Source: Epichloe hybrida (lineage: Eukaryota > Ascomycota > Sordariomycetes > Hypocreales > Clavicipitaceae). Taken from it: 64,000 nt of DNA. Shown in pieces: positions 25,000 through 37,500 of the stretch. Location: positions 124,001 through 188,000 of the forward strand of contig JAFEKR010000054.1 of assembly GCA_019022495.1 (NCBI GenBank), in the 5' to 3' direction. Within the stretch, counting starts at the first letter, position 1, and every line of letters begins with the position of its first letter. Below the pieces are notes generated by a model. It saw nothing but the letters and a program-made list of their open reading frames with translations, searched no databases and was not told the DNA's origin. A program made the translations under genes and the position numbers.

Positions 25000-25447
25000 T
25001 TAAGCCCTCCTAAGCACGAGGTAAAACTACTTGATTTTTTATAGCCTAATACCCTATTCTTCTATCTTCCTCTTATTTACCTTATAAATCTTATGATTTA
25101 TATTACCTTAACTTTTTAGTATTTTTTCCCTTATATTAAAATTACTATAAATTATCTCTAGGTTAGATTTATCTTTACTTCTATTCCCTTTACTTTTCTT
25201 TTTCTTTGCTATAATATTTTATATTTCTAACAAAGTAGCATTTTTTTATTACCTTTAGCTATAATATAATTAATTCGGGGTTCATTAGTTAAGTAATAAC
25301 CTATAGCTTACCTAATAATTATAATAATTAGATTAAAGTTAAGTAAGAATAAGTTATATTTAGTTTACCTTAGATCTTTAAAGCATAAGTAATAACATAG
25401 AAGATGAAAGAAATATAAAGAGATAGAATAAATATAGTTATAAATTA
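25000..25447 (+). mobile_element. Retroposon-like repeat, 3'-incomplete copy
   Basis: The segment begins TTAAGCCCTCCTAAGCAC and matches the 714-bp element at 51,597-52,310 in reverse orientation. That element begins TTAACCCCTCCTAAGCAC on its own sense strand. The copy runs through the central part but lacks the A-rich tail; similarity ends near 25,447. It lies between the decarboxylase and dioxygenase genes and accounts for about a third of that gap. The remainder, 25,448-25,896, is partly normal sequence and probably holds the decarboxylase 3' UTR. Confidence 0.6.
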
Positions 25448-25896
25448 GAACTCTCGCGCTAATATAGCTACAAAGTTTGGATATTACATGTAGTTCCCCT
25501 GCTATACTCTGCCACAAAGCCTTCGAATTGAAGAGAAACCATTAAGTAAGTATTAGATATGGACTAAATCCGTAAGCCTGGTTAAACTCTTTTTATCCAC
25601 TGCCAGCGGGTTATAGCAATGACATACTGCTTTTCTAGAGATAATTTGTGTTACGGGATTTATGAGTAGATGTTATAGTCATTATAGTGCAAATAAAGTC
25701 TATGTATATGCTTACTGAAAGCATACATCGTAAATTACTATTTTACTAGCCTTTACTAGCCCACAGACCATTTTGGCGGCGGAAGTTCCTAAGTTACAGA
25801 GACTCCATTTTCCCTTGAAAGTATCTTTATGCAGCTGCGCGAAAAAGAAGCAATGGGAATAGAAGAGGAACCACCCTGGAAGAAAATCGCATCTGT

Positions 25897-27081
25897 TCAT
25901 AATAAGCTCTTCATGAACAACCTCTTCAGCTCATGAGGAGTCTCGGTTGGTGCCGGCAGGTTGGTCTGGGCGGAGCCATTCACCGCGACAATAATAAGCG
26001 TGCTCGTGTTGGCGGCCTTACATGCTTTCTCCAGACCATTTGTATCGTCGACAAAGAATTTTTGCGCGTAAGGCAGTCCCCGGGCCAAGGAGACCAAGTT
26101 CTCTCTTCTTATACTCACAGGATGGTTTCCAGTCGATGCATATACCCCGTTGTAGATGACGATATGGATTAAGTTTGGCGGCGAAGTCCCTGCCAGAAGC
26201 GCAGTATTTCCGGCATGCATGACGAAGGATCCCTCTCCGTCGATGCAGAAGATGCGGCCCGAGGCGAATCCCATACTGACGCCATAGCTGAGGGCATAGA
26301 CGTGGCCCATTGCTCCGATACAGAAGAAGTTCCGCGCGATGGACTGTTTCATCCGCTTGCGGATCATGTAAAACTCGCGGCTATTGCCGCCAAGCGACGA
26401 AACCGACACGTCGCCTTGAGCCATCTGGCTTATCAGACACCGAATAGCACCTTCGCGAGACAGGGGAAGATGTGCCGGAGCCCATGAAATCCATTCTTTG
26501 ATCCGGGGATAGCTGATCCTAATCATAGGAGCAAATTCACGCGGCTCGTCGACTTCATGTTCTGCAAAGGTGTCTCGTGGCGCAAGTAATGCGACAGGTG
26601 TTTTATCCTGCACCGATTTTGCGATTAGACGCGAGATGGCATCCTTTGCACGGTGTATGCAAGTTGGGATCTCCTCGTAAGGAATGTCGTTGGCCTGCAG
26701 ATTGCCCAGCAGACGTGGCCCGACGAGAGCATCCTGCAGTTCTTCCCCTTCGGCGGCTTTACCACGCCATCCTATCAACAGTAGCATGGGTAGACCAAAA
26801 ACCTCCTTGGCAGCAATTGACTGTAGAGGGTTTAGCGCGTTGGCTAATCCAGAGTTCTGCATGTATACCATTGCAACATGGCCCGTGGATAAATGATAGC
26901 CAGCAGCAAGCGCAACCGCTGCCCCTTCATTGGCGGTGACGATATGCTTTGAAACAGGCTTTGTAGCAGCAAGATAGGTCAACAGTCCACTTAGGTTCGT
27001 GTCCGGTACGCCAAAAGCAGTGTCGATAGAGTTTGGCAGGAGTGCCAATTCTTCGAATCGTTTGGGATCAAAAGGAGCCAT
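25897..27081 (-). CDS. ThDP-dependent phosphonopyruvate/sulfopyruvate decarboxylase-like enzyme
   Basis: Single-exon gene, 394 residues from the preferred ATG at 27,081. An in-frame ATG lies 14 codons upstream at 27,123, but family alignment and context favour the second. Family members decarboxylate 3-phosphonopyruvate or 3-sulfopyruvate to the aldehyde. The N-terminal pyrimidine-binding domain has FGVPD (23-27), the ThDP-activating Glu52 in TANEGAAVALAAGYH, and VYMQNSGLANALNP. GWRG follows near 104. The C-terminal pyrophosphate domain has FCIGAMGH near 253 and the Mg/ThDP motif DGEGS near 281-285, ending with NLIHIVIYNG. The usual GDG of the motif is GEG here. Bacterial phosphonopyruvate decarboxylases as I remember them carry DEPQH after GWRG; here EELQ follows, so the substrate is open. 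The C-terminus (PTETPHELKRLF) matches family ends, so the gene looks complete. No targeting signal is obvious. Confidence 0.92.
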   Translation of the reverse strand: MAPFDPKRFEELALLPNSIDTAFGVPDTNLSGLLTYLAATKPVSKHIVTANEGAAVALAAGYHLSTGHVAMVYMQNSGLANALNPLQSIAAKEVFGLPMLLLIGWRGKAAEGEELQDALVGPRLLGNLQANDIPYEEIPTCIHRAKDAISRLIAKSVQDKTPVALLAPRDTFAEHEVDEPREFAPMIRISYPRIKEWISWAPAHLPLSREGAIRCLISQMAQGDVSVSSLGGNSREFYMIRKRMKQSIARNFFCIGAMGHVYALSYGVSMGFASGRIFCIDGEGSFVMHAGNTALLAGTSPPNLIHIVIYNGVYASTGNHPVSIRRENLVSLARGLPYAQKFFVDDTNGLEKACKAANTSTLIIVAVNGSAQTNLPAPTETPHELKRLFMKSLL

Positions 27082-27134
27082 GTGAATATCGAGCACGAAC
27101 TTGGTATGAAAAAAGGCAACCAAAATTGGAACGA

Positions 27135-27193
27135 GGACCGAGACGAAATGGAATACAGAAGAGAGGAAAAGAGAGTGTTAAGCATATATGCTT
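27135..27193 (-). promoter_or_regulatory. Probable core promoter of the decarboxylase gene
   Basis: On the minus strand a perfect 14-bp palindrome with a TATATA core, AAGCATATATGCTT (27,180-27,193), is followed by a CT-rich tract (about 27,175-27,135) and then the ATG at 27,081. TATA plus a pyrimidine tract is typical of fungal core promoters. Confidence 0.45.
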
Positions 27194-27353
27194 ATTTATC
27201 GCAGCTACTATTAGGAGTGCGCACCCCGTTTTTGGCTGTTTGGCCTAGCTGCTTGTCAGAGAGCAAGATCCATTTTGTAATCCTGTCTAATGCTCACCTG
27301 GCCTTTTCAGAGACTAAGATATAAGATACTATCAGAAGACCTTTGTAAGAGTA

Positions 27354-27720
27354 CGTAAACGCGTAGTAACGGACTTTTAGGCACGTAGTAGTAAATAAGC
27401 CTAAAACAGACAAGGTACCTTCACACATATATTTACGTAGGAAGGTACCTCTTTGATTTTGCGTAATACTTAAGAATACGCACTATATATTCTTTCCTTT
27501 GCAAATTCCTTGCGCTCTTTTAGTATATAGTATTAACTAGCGCTGCGTAAGCTATAATAGAAAATTTTAGTATTATTTATAAACATATAGTTTACAAAGT
27601 CCTAAGTGTGCGCGAAATTAGAGAGGTACTTTCTTACGTAGAAACGTGTGTGAAGGTGCCTTGTTTGTTTTAGGCTTAGTTACTACTACGCGTTTAAAAA
27701 TCCGATGCTACGCGATTACG
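27354..27720. mobile_element. MITE with about 100-bp terminal inverted repeats, TA duplication
   Basis: The left arm (from 27,354, CGTAAACGCGTAGTAACGGA) and right arm (ending 27,720) are inverted copies over about 100 bp. They include matching blocks around TAAGCCTAAAACA and CCTTCACACA. TA flanks both ends (27,352-27,353 and 27,721-27,722), so Tc1/mariner-type mobilisation is likely. The 165-bp centre has no coding frame. It sits 270 bp upstream of the decarboxylase ATG and keeps its CpG, so it may be recent and could influence that promoter. Confidence 0.75.
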
Positions 27721-27828
27721 TACTTAGATAGTACGCTCTTTACTGTCGATCTTATGTAGTTTAGAGCCCCACTTCATTGTGAATATTCCCTATTTTCATG
27801 GTTAAGTGGGTTGAGATCCTGATTAGCG

Positions 27829-27834
27829 GAGGGC
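27829..27834. repeat. 6-bp direct duplication, left side of the 18.5-kb insertion
   Basis: GAGGGC immediately precedes the left inverted repeat and recurs at 46,374-46,379 immediately after the right one. Confidence 0.6.
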
Positions 27835-28265
27835 TACGGTGGCACCTTAGAGAGGTTTGGCAAAACGCTACTACATTAGAAAGATCGGAAAATCATAAAT
27901 TAGAAAATTAAAAAATTAGAAAATTAGAAAATCAGAAAATTAGAAAATCAGAAAATTCTATATTTATAATTTATATAGCCTACTAATTTTTATTATAGCT
28001 TCTCAATAAAAAAACCTTTAAATTATATAAGAGAGGATTAAAACTCTTTTAAATACTAGTTTTACTTATAAGTAAGTTCTTACTTAGATTAATTAAGATC
28101 TCTCTATATAAGATAGCTAGCCTATTAGTTTCTATATACTATATTATTATCTCTTAGCCTAGGGAATTTAATTTCCTTCATAAAGTATATAAAGTCTTTA
28201 GCCCTTGTATAAAGAGATCTCTAAACTTTTTTATAAGATATCATAATAGAAAGTATTTATATAAT

Positions 28266-28401
28266 AATAAATTAACTTCTTGCATTTGACTGTTAATTGT
28301 TTTCCTAGCTAGGTATTGCTAGCAATTGTGCTATAAAAATCAGATGCATTGGCTATAACTAATGACGTAAAAAAAATTAAAAATCAATAAATTAACTTCT
28401 T
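28266..28401 (+). mobile_element. Mini-retroposon (104 bp) with 16-bp target duplications
   Basis: AATAAATTAACTTCTT occurs at 28,266-28,281 and 28,386-28,401, flanking the insert 28,282-28,385. The insert has three small palindromes (CCTAGCTAGG, ATTGCTAGCAAT, ATTGGCTATAACTAAT) and ends GTAAAAAAAATTAAAAATC. It is a longer version of the insert at 20,744-20,811 and matches the 3' end of the 714-bp element at 51,597. It is less mutated than its surroundings. Confidence 0.75.
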
Positions 28402-31164
28402 TAGTAATAAGGGTATTAGTAAGTTAGCTTATAAACCCTTTAAATATAAATTTAGTAATAAGACTTATTATAAATATAAAATTATAATTAAATTATAAAT
28501 AAATTATAAAAAATTATAATAAATTATAAATAAATTATAAATAAATTATAAATAAATTATAAATAAATTATAAATAAACTAATTTAATATATAAGTTTTA
28601 CTTTTCTTCTATAATTATTTAAATTAATTAATTATTTAAGACCTTTAAGTAAAAGACTAGCTATCCTATGTACTACATATAATTTATAAAATTCACTATT
28701 ATTATAGAATAAAAAGAGAATTTTATATAGAAAAAAAGCACTAAGCTACTTTATAAAATATAATTTAATTCCTTAAAGCTAATTTAAAATAATTCTCTAT
28801 TATATAAGGCTTTAGTTAAGGAAATTTATATTATTATATATAATTAAAGGGCTAAGTCTTAATGATATAAAACTAACTATATAACTTCTATTATATAGTC
28901 TATTCTAAAGAAATTTTAAAGTATTAAAAAGGAAACTTTTAATATTATATAAACTTCTTAGTACCTAAACTAAACTTCCTTTAGTATCTTAATAAATATA
29001 AAAAGCTAATAAAATTTAGAATCTAAGTATATATATATATTAATATATACTTATACTATATTTTTTAATTTTACTATAGTTACTTTACTATAACTACTCT
29101 TAGTATATTAAAGTAATATCTTTATATAATAAAATACCTTAGAATATAACTATTTTTTATAAGATTTAATTATAAAGTTAAGACTTTATTATAGGTAGTT
29201 ACCTAAGTAATATTAGTATAAGCTAGCCTAGCTATAATTATATATAAGGATAAGAACTAAATCTCTTATTACTTTACTTAAGGGAATTATATTAGCTTTT
29301 ATTATATATATAGCCTAAGTAAAAGAAATATTAGAATTAAAAGCTAGTAGTATTAACTATATATATATTATTTATGAAAGTTAATGACCTAGATTAAATT
29401 ATATTAAATGTAATTTATTTACCTATAATCTCATATAAATTTACAAACTTTATTTTACTATAGAATAGCTATGAAATTTACATATAAAAGAATAGAGAGT
29501 ATATTATCTTAGGTATTCCTATAAACCTTTATTATATAGAAAACGCTTAAAATTAGGGTATTTCTCTTAGTATAAATAAGAATATAGAAGATTATATAGT
29601 ATTACATATAATCCTTAATCCCCTTAATAAGGTTAATATTAACTAATTTCTTATATAGGAAATAGATAATTAGTATATATAAGAGCTATAGTTACTTAGG
29701 TTTTATAATTAAGCGGTTAAAGATTATATATATCTATATATATTATTCTATTTAGTGTTATAAGAGTGAATTTAAAATTATTAAGAAAGTAGCTAATAAC
29801 TAATTCTTTAACTTAGTTTAATTCCTTATAGAGGACTCTATAAATTTATATAACGTCTTTAATAAAACTATAAGCTATTATAGAACTATAACCTTAATAG
29901 TAACCTAATTTCTTAAGGCCTTTAAGAATAACTTTAATAGTCCTAAAATAAAGAGATTAAAAGTATCTAGGCTTATTCTAAATAACTTTTCTTAGCTAGA
30001 TATTATATACATTTAAACTACTTATTTATATAAGACTTAAGACCTAGGCTTTTTAGATTTACTTTATTAAATTAGCCTTATTAGTAATAGGCTAAGGGAG
30101 AAGCTTTATAATAGCTCTCTTATATAAGAAAGTAACTTATTAGATTATAATAAATCCTTTAGAGAATACTTTATATGTTTTTTTATTATTATAATAATAT
30201 TCTTTTCTTCCTTAATTTTGTCTTCCTTACTCTAGTCTTCCTTTATAATATAAAAACTTAGAGAAATAAGAATATAACTATCTTAAATCTCCTAATTATA
30301 CGAATTTCTTTTCCTAAAGAGATTAATAACTGTATAATTTAATCTAGTGTATAATTAAGGGAGCTAATAGAAGCTAAATACCTTAGAGTAAGTTTTTCTA
30401 AGCTTAAAGGGAATTCTTTTATTAAACTACTTTAAAAAGCTTAGTTATATAAACTTATATAGCTAGTTAGCTTTAGTTAATAGATTAACTTTACTAAGCT
30501 CTTTTTCCTATAAAAAAGATGAAAATTTATTAACTCTAAATAAAATTAGCAATAATATAATAGCTAGAAGTCTTATATAAACTAAGCTTAATAACTAATT
30601 TTAGGATAAAAAGCCTTTATTAAAATAACTATATAAAAGTAATAGAATTAACTAAATATAAAGCCCTTAGGAATACTTATATAAATCCTTAGAGATAAAA
30701 GCTTAGGTAGCTTATATTACCTCTTATACTTTTATTTAGAAATATTTAGTTAATATTTTAATATATAATCCCTTTTACTTTACACTATAGGAATTAGCTA
30801 TAATAATATTAATTAAGATTCTATATAAGAAGTTAATATTTTATTATCTAAATTAATAGTAGTTAATTAAGGCTAATATAAGCTATAGTACTAATAAAAA
30901 GTAGTATTCAAATAAGTTTTATAAATCTCTATATATATATATAATATAATTAGGTGATTTTTTTTCTACTAATAATTTCAGTAGCTAGGTATTATATAAG
31001 AAAGTAAAGAAAAAGAAGAAAAAAGAAAGAAAGTAAAGAGAAAGTAAAGAGAAAGTAAAGAAAAAGAAAAAAGAGAAAGAAAGAAAAGAGAAAAAAAAAG
31101 GGATTTAATACAAGTTTTAGTTATATATATATATATATATAAGTATTCTTAAGCTAAATGATAT
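28402..31164. other. RIPed unassigned interior of the 18.5-kb block
   Basis: No domain could be identified on either strand, although forward readings near 29,650-30,170 keep long stop-poor runs after allowing for TAA/TAG created from CAA/CAG. If the block began as a DNA transposon, its transposase could have been here. The stretch also holds an 11-bp tandem array (AAATAAATTAT units, about 28,480-28,578), a purine-only tract of GAAA/AAAG units (about 31,001-31,102) and an (AT)n run (31,122-31,140). Confidence 0.4.
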
Positions 31165-31407
31165 GATGTTTATTAAAGCGAGTCTTTAGGGAACCTTTAG
31201 GTTATACAAATAATAAAGAGGCTAGCTAGCTATAAGATAGCTATATGCTTATAAAGTAAGGTATTTATTAAAAACTATATATATTATTAGTGCTAGGTTT
31301 AAAATTAAAACCTTTATATACCTACCCCTAGCTAGTATTTATCTAGTAGTAACTATAATAGTCTTAGCTATTACTTTATTTATAACCTTTTAGTATAAGC
31401 TATAATA
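31165..31407 (+). repeat. Gypsy 5' LTR
   Basis: About 243 bp nearly identical, apart from RIP-type changes, to 44,915-45,158 in the same orientation, and to 20,353-20,578. The Gypsy gag and integrase remnants lie between the first two, so these are the two LTRs of one element. TG/CA termini are blurred by mutation. Confidence 0.7.
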
Positions 31408-31565
31408 AATTAATCTCTCTTAACCTTTTTAAGAATATAAACTATTAGCTAGATTATTATATAGTTAATACTTTAAAGATCTATAAGAAACATACTAGTA
31501 CCTTATAATAATAAAGCTATAAATAATTAGGAAAGTAAAAAACCCCCTTAATTTAAAACTATAAA

Positions 31566-31580
31566 TAATAATAGGGTATA
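31566..31580. repeat. 15-bp target-site duplication of LINE copy 2 (left)
   Basis: TAATAATAGGGTATA is repeated exactly at 38,159-38,173, flanking the LINE. Both copies lie inside the Gypsy leader/gag region. Confidence 0.85.
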
Positions 31581-34500
31581 TATTCTTTACGCTCGATAGC
31601 TAATTAAGTAGCTAGTCCTAGTACTCTAACTGCTTAGTTAAGGGGGAAAACCCTAAACTAGGAAGAAAAACCCCCTTATATGTATAAATAAGCTAGCGCT
31701 AACTCTCTTATTGGTTTACGCTATATTAGGTATAGCTAACTATAGGTGTTTAGTACTAGCTTACGCTAGCCTTATTATATAGAAAATAAAATAAAAATAA
31801 AAATATATAGTAGTAATCCTAACTAACTCCCTTTAATATTAATCTAGCCCTATTTTAACCTTACTTTATGCCTCTTACTTTATTTTATAGTATAGTAAAT
31901 TCTAATTTATAATAGTAATTCACTTTTTATTTACTTTACTTTTAACTTCTCTAGTGCCTTACTTTTTAGCTAACTTTAGCCTAGTATTAAACTAAATACC
32001 TTATAAAGTCTAAGTATATAGTTTTATTTACTTATAGTAAGGGGTAGGTAATTTAAGCCTAGTATTTAAGTAATTTTACTTCTAGATTACTTATACACTA
32101 TCTATATATTTATTTATCTTATGCTTTATTTTCTAGGTATTATTATAATTTATTCCCCCCCCCCCTCTCTTAAGTATAAAAAAGGGCTTTTCCCTTTATA
32201 AAGTTCTAATCTTTTTTCTTTTCTTATATTAAACTTCCTATAGGTTTTTATTCTCCTTATCCTTTCTTAGAGCTATTTAAGGCTTTTCTAGCCTAGTGCT
32301 AGTTTAATTACTAATATTTTATATAGAAATTTATAATAAAATATTACTAAATACTATAAGTATTTTATTATTAGTACTATTTTAGTTTTAATTTACCTAG
32401 GAAATTATAACCTTAGAGAGGTATTTAAGGAAATCCTTTATAATAAAATAATTAAAGTAAGCTAAGTCTAAAGATTTTAAAGTAAGTTATTTTTACCCTT
32501 ATTTTATGCTTATTCTAGGTCTAATTTAGGGTAGCTAAGTAAAACTTAAGTACTATAGTATATATCTTATAAGATATAATTAATTAATAATCTAGGGCAT
32601 TAGTACTATAATATTATTAGTAAGTTAGTTTATTTCTAGCCTAGGAGTAATGCTAATTTATATATAAAGGGGTAATATCTAACGCTTACTTTAACTATTA
32701 GATTTATAACTATAGATATTATAGGTAATATTAGCTTTTATACTTACTTTAAGCTTACTTTAGTGCTAATTTACTTATAGCTAAATATTACTAGCTAGTA
32801 AAGGGAGCATTAGTAATTAATTAATACCTAGGCTAGTATAGTTTCTAGGAGTAATATAAGTGGTTTTACTCTAGTATAGTAGTAGCTTTAAATTAGGGCT
32901 AACTTTAATTATCTAGGCCTTAGAGAACTATATAGCTTAGGTTAAGAAACTTTATACTAAAAACTATACTAAGAAGAAATAAGGTACTATAGTAGTAAGT
33001 CTAAACCTAGCTAAGTCTAGGTTTACTAAGGAATAATATAATAAGGTTATCTTTTAGCTCTAGTAGCTTAATACCTAGGCAGTGGAAATAAACTAGCTCC
33101 TAGCTACTAGCCTAGTAGCTAAGGGTAAGAGTAAGGTAATAGAGAATATAATCCTAGTTCTTAAAGAGAAATAAGGCTAATTCTAGGTTAGTAAAGAGGC
33201 AGTAGTAAGCTAGTGTAAAATAATACCTATAGTTTTTTAACTTAAAATTAATCTAATAACTATTTTAAACCTATAGTCTTTTTATCTTAGTGTAATTTTA
33301 CCTTATATCTAGCCTGCCTTTATAGCTATATTATCTTACCTAGTGTCTCTCTCTAGTTATTTATAGTGTTTATTTATTAGTTAGTTTAGTTACCTTTAGG
33401 GTAGCCTAGATCCTCCCCTAGTTTACATTAGCTAAGGGCTAGGTCTTATGCTAATGTGTAATATTAGAGTCTTCTTATACTAAGGAACTATTTAGCTATA
33501 TATCTTACTCTTAGGGGATTATCTAAGGCTAGCCTCGCTTCCTATGTGTCTTTAAGCTAATATATTTAGGGGTATTTATAATTATAGTTAGTATAGTTAA
33601 TAATTATATAGTACTAGTCTTTAACCACATAGCTATAGCTATATAGGGGTAAAGCTACCCTAGGAACGTGCCTTTAGAAGAGGAACTTATTAAGGCTAAT
33701 TTTCCCTATGTGTAATTATATTATTATAAAGGAGATATACTTATTAAGTCTAGTGTGAAATTTCTAGATTTCCTTTAGGTTATAGGTAAGTAAATAGTTT
33801 TTTATTAGCTCTCTTCTACACTTATATTATCTTAGTTATCTATTAGTATGCTAGTCTTTTTATTTTCTCCTTTACTCCTTGTATAATTATATATCTAGTT
33901 TATTATTTATAAGGGGAGGTCTTCTTTTATATTATAATACTATTTATACTAAGTTAGCTATAGCTTGTATTTTGCTTACTATTTTACTAAGCATAATCCT
34001 TTCTTTAAACTTCTATTTTATCTTATTTAAGTAAAGGTCTAGGGGAGGGATATAGGTCTTAACCTCTAGCTAAGTAACTAGTGTAACCTTAAATGCTTTA
34101 GCAATAGTCTAAAGGTAAGTTAATTAGTTTACTATAAAGCTTCTAATTATTTCTCTTAGGTTTCCTCCTTTCTTAGTTAAGGTATAATAGGCACTTACTT
34201 TATAAGTAAGAATAAGCTAGACTACTTATATATATATAAGCTAGGTATCTCTAAAGCTAATGCCCTATGCTAATATTACTAATATAAAGAGAGTAAGCTA
34301 CTACTAGGCTAGCTTTCCCTTAAGAATGTTCTTATAAGCGCTTTAGTTAAGTTTCCTATTTACTTATACTCTAAGGAATTAGTATACTTCTATTAGTGCT
34401 ATCTCTTCTATATTAAGCTAGACCCTTGCCTATAAAGGCCTATAGGCCTTACTAAAGTGTATAAGTTTAGTTTTTACTAGGTTAAACTTTATACTTACTT

Positions 34501-37500
34501 TCTTTACCTAGTCCTTATAAATCTTTTACATAGCCTTAAGTCTTCTCTAAGTCTATGCTATATTCTTACTAAATACTATAATATTTATATTATTAGTAAA
34601 TCTAATAGTTACTATGCCTAGGATAGCTTAAAGGTATATATAAAGTTTTACTAAGTAAAGGAAAAAGAGAATTAGTAAGAGAGGTAATCCTTATAAGGTA
34701 CTAGCTTTAATCCTAAAGGGTCTAGAGAGTTTGCTATTAAAGCTAAGCTAGCTTATTTTATTTACTAGGAAGCTTTATGTTATAGCTATTAGCTAGTGTA
34801 GGATTTCTATTTAGATTAGTAAGGTAATTAGGTATAGGTAGCTAACTTTATTAAAGGTAAATAAAATATTTATCTAGGCTAGTAAGGCAATTTTACCTTT
34901 GCCCTAAGCCTCTCTTATGTATTTTACTAAGACCTTAATTACTATCTTTATTAACCTATTTATCCTATTTCTTATCTATAGTTCTAGGAGAAGTCCTTTT
35001 ACCTTAGTAAAGGCTATAAGTTATTTTATAATTACTACTTCTATAATTTTCCTAATAATATTTAGTAAGGAGATAGGCCTTTATATATTAGCTTTCCTTA
35101 TCTCTTTTATTATCTTACCTAGTTTTCTAATTACTACTACTCTAGTAGTCTAGAATTAGGCTAGGAAGTATCTTACTTTAAGAATAGTATTTAAGAGTTA
35201 AGCTATAGCCTCTTTTACTAGCTTACTATAGGCTTTAATAAGGCTTACTAGGAGTTTATTATTACCTATTACCTTCTAGCTAGCTATATCTAATAAGATA
35301 TCTAATATTTTCTTTAATTTAAATTATTCTTTATCTAGGAATAGTATATTATTTAGCTCTAGGAAGGTAAGATCTAGAATATAGGAGAGGTTTACTATAG
35401 GCTTAGGGAAGAATCTTTATACTAGTATACTTACTTAATCCTTATATATAGTAGCTAGGTTTAGGTTATTTTTAGTTCTCTTTAGCTCTAGTAGCCTAGG
35501 TAATTCTAGGGGGGCCTAGCTTTAAAGCTAGGCCTATCTTGTAAGGCTTTATACTCCTCTATTCTTTCTCTAAATATTAGCTTTTTATAAGGCTTCCCTT
35601 TATGTATTTCTCCTTTCTATTCTAATAACTTATTCCTAGTCCTTATTTACCTTAGTATAGGCTTACTAGTTTACTTCTATCTTTTATTATCTTTATTATC
35701 TTTTTACTTACCTAGCTTTAGTAACTATCTCTTTAGCTATCCTTAATTACTATACCTTTAGGCTAGGGAGCCCCTAGGGCTTTTATAGGGCTACCTTATT
35801 TACTATTTATTATAGGTTTATAATAAGCTAAGTAGTATATATATTTGTCCTTTCTTTATCTTATAAGTCTAGGGCATTTTTAAGTTAAAAATATATTACT
35901 ACTTCTGCCTTTATGTATAGTTTATCTATTATGTTTTATGTGTGCCTAAGGGTTTATAAAGTGTTATCCTATAGGTTAGTAAAGATACTAATTAGCTATA
36001 GGATATAGTTAAATTTAGTAAGGTTTTCTATGCCTTTATAGTAAACTTAAATATCTAGGTTTACTTACACTAGGTTAATAGTACTATCTCTATTATCCTT
36101 ATATTATCTAGTAAGTTCCCCCTAGGGCATTACTAGTCTAAGCCTTTACTAGCTTATAAGTTCTAATAGTTCTTTTACTTTATTAGTTATTTTATCTAGC
36201 CTATTCTAGAGGGAGTGCTTTTAGTTAAAGTCTCCTATAAATACGCTTTAGTTATATAGTGTCTTTATATTAATATCTTATATAAAGGTATTCTAGTTAT
36301 TACTATAACCTTCTAAGTAAAGGGAATAAATATTAACCCCTTGTATTTTTACTAGTAACTAATTAGTCCCTCCCTAGGCTAACTATAACCCTATATTATA
36401 TTTCTTATTTATATATATAGTATTATACTTATTATAATATATAAGTTAAAACTAAGTAAGGCCTAGTATAAGAGGCTATAGATATTTTATATATTCTTAC
36501 TTTAAAATTACTATTATATTTATATTAGTTTAGTAATAGAGTATAATATATATTAGGCTATCCTTCTTATTTATATTCTAGAAGAGAACTTATAATATTA
36601 CTATATTAATTAGGGGGGTAGTAATAAGTCTTAGCTATCCTATACTAGTTTTATTTTAGCATTAAGTTATTTTATGTAATATCTAATGCTTCTAGCTCTT
36701 AGCTATTTAGCGCTTTATTTTGTGTTTATTAAGTAACCTCTCTTTCTTTCTATTATAACTATAGGTTCTATAGCTATACTAGCTCTCTCTTAGGCTAGGG
36801 CTAGGTTTTTCCTTAGGGAGCTAGAGGTAAAGCAAAATAGCTATTTTAGGTATCTTACCTTTACTATATTTTACTTCTTTTTTAATACTAGGTAGTCTCT
36901 AGACTAGGCTAGGTATAGCCTAGAGTATAGGATATAGTTTTCCTTAAGTTATTTATTTCTTATAAGGTATAATGCTTCTTTATCTTTATACTAGCTAGTA
37001 CTATACTTACTATACCTTAGTGTTATCTTATAGAACTTAGTAATATATTTTATTTAGAAGTAGTTATAGTACTATCTAGGTTATAGGGTTTTATTATATA
37101 GTTTAGTTTAGAATAGCTTTACTTTAAAGATTATTCTATCTTAGTATATCTTATTAGTATCTTTAACTTTAGCTAGTCTAAGTATTAGCGTAGTTTACTA
37201 GGTGCCTTTACCCTAGGGGTATTTTATAGTTACCTTAATTATATTTACTTTATTTACTTTTCTAATCTCTATTACTAGGTTCTTAATAGGTATATACTTT
37301 ATTAGGAACCCCTTAATAATAACACTAAGTATATAGTAGTAAATAGTTACCTTTAGGCTAAACACTTTAGTAATTTATTTCTAGTCTTCCCTATATTATA
37401 TTATATTCCCTTTAAAGGTAATAATTATATCCTTACTAAGAAGTCTTCTACCTATTACTACTAAGGCTTACTTAATAGCTTTATTTATAGCTATAACTAT

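Noticed and set aside
24737..25003. 88-codon forward frame upstream of the dioxygenase
   Set aside because: No recognisable domain, signal peptide or splice support; it ends in the retroposon.
25712..25900. 62-codon minus-strand frame next to the decarboxylase stop
   Set aside because: Composition and lack of family match suggest 3' UTR; the decarboxylase already has its full C-terminus.
34917..35153. 78-codon hydrophobic forward frame
   Set aside because: It is antisense to the LINE reverse transcriptase and has AT-rich chance composition.
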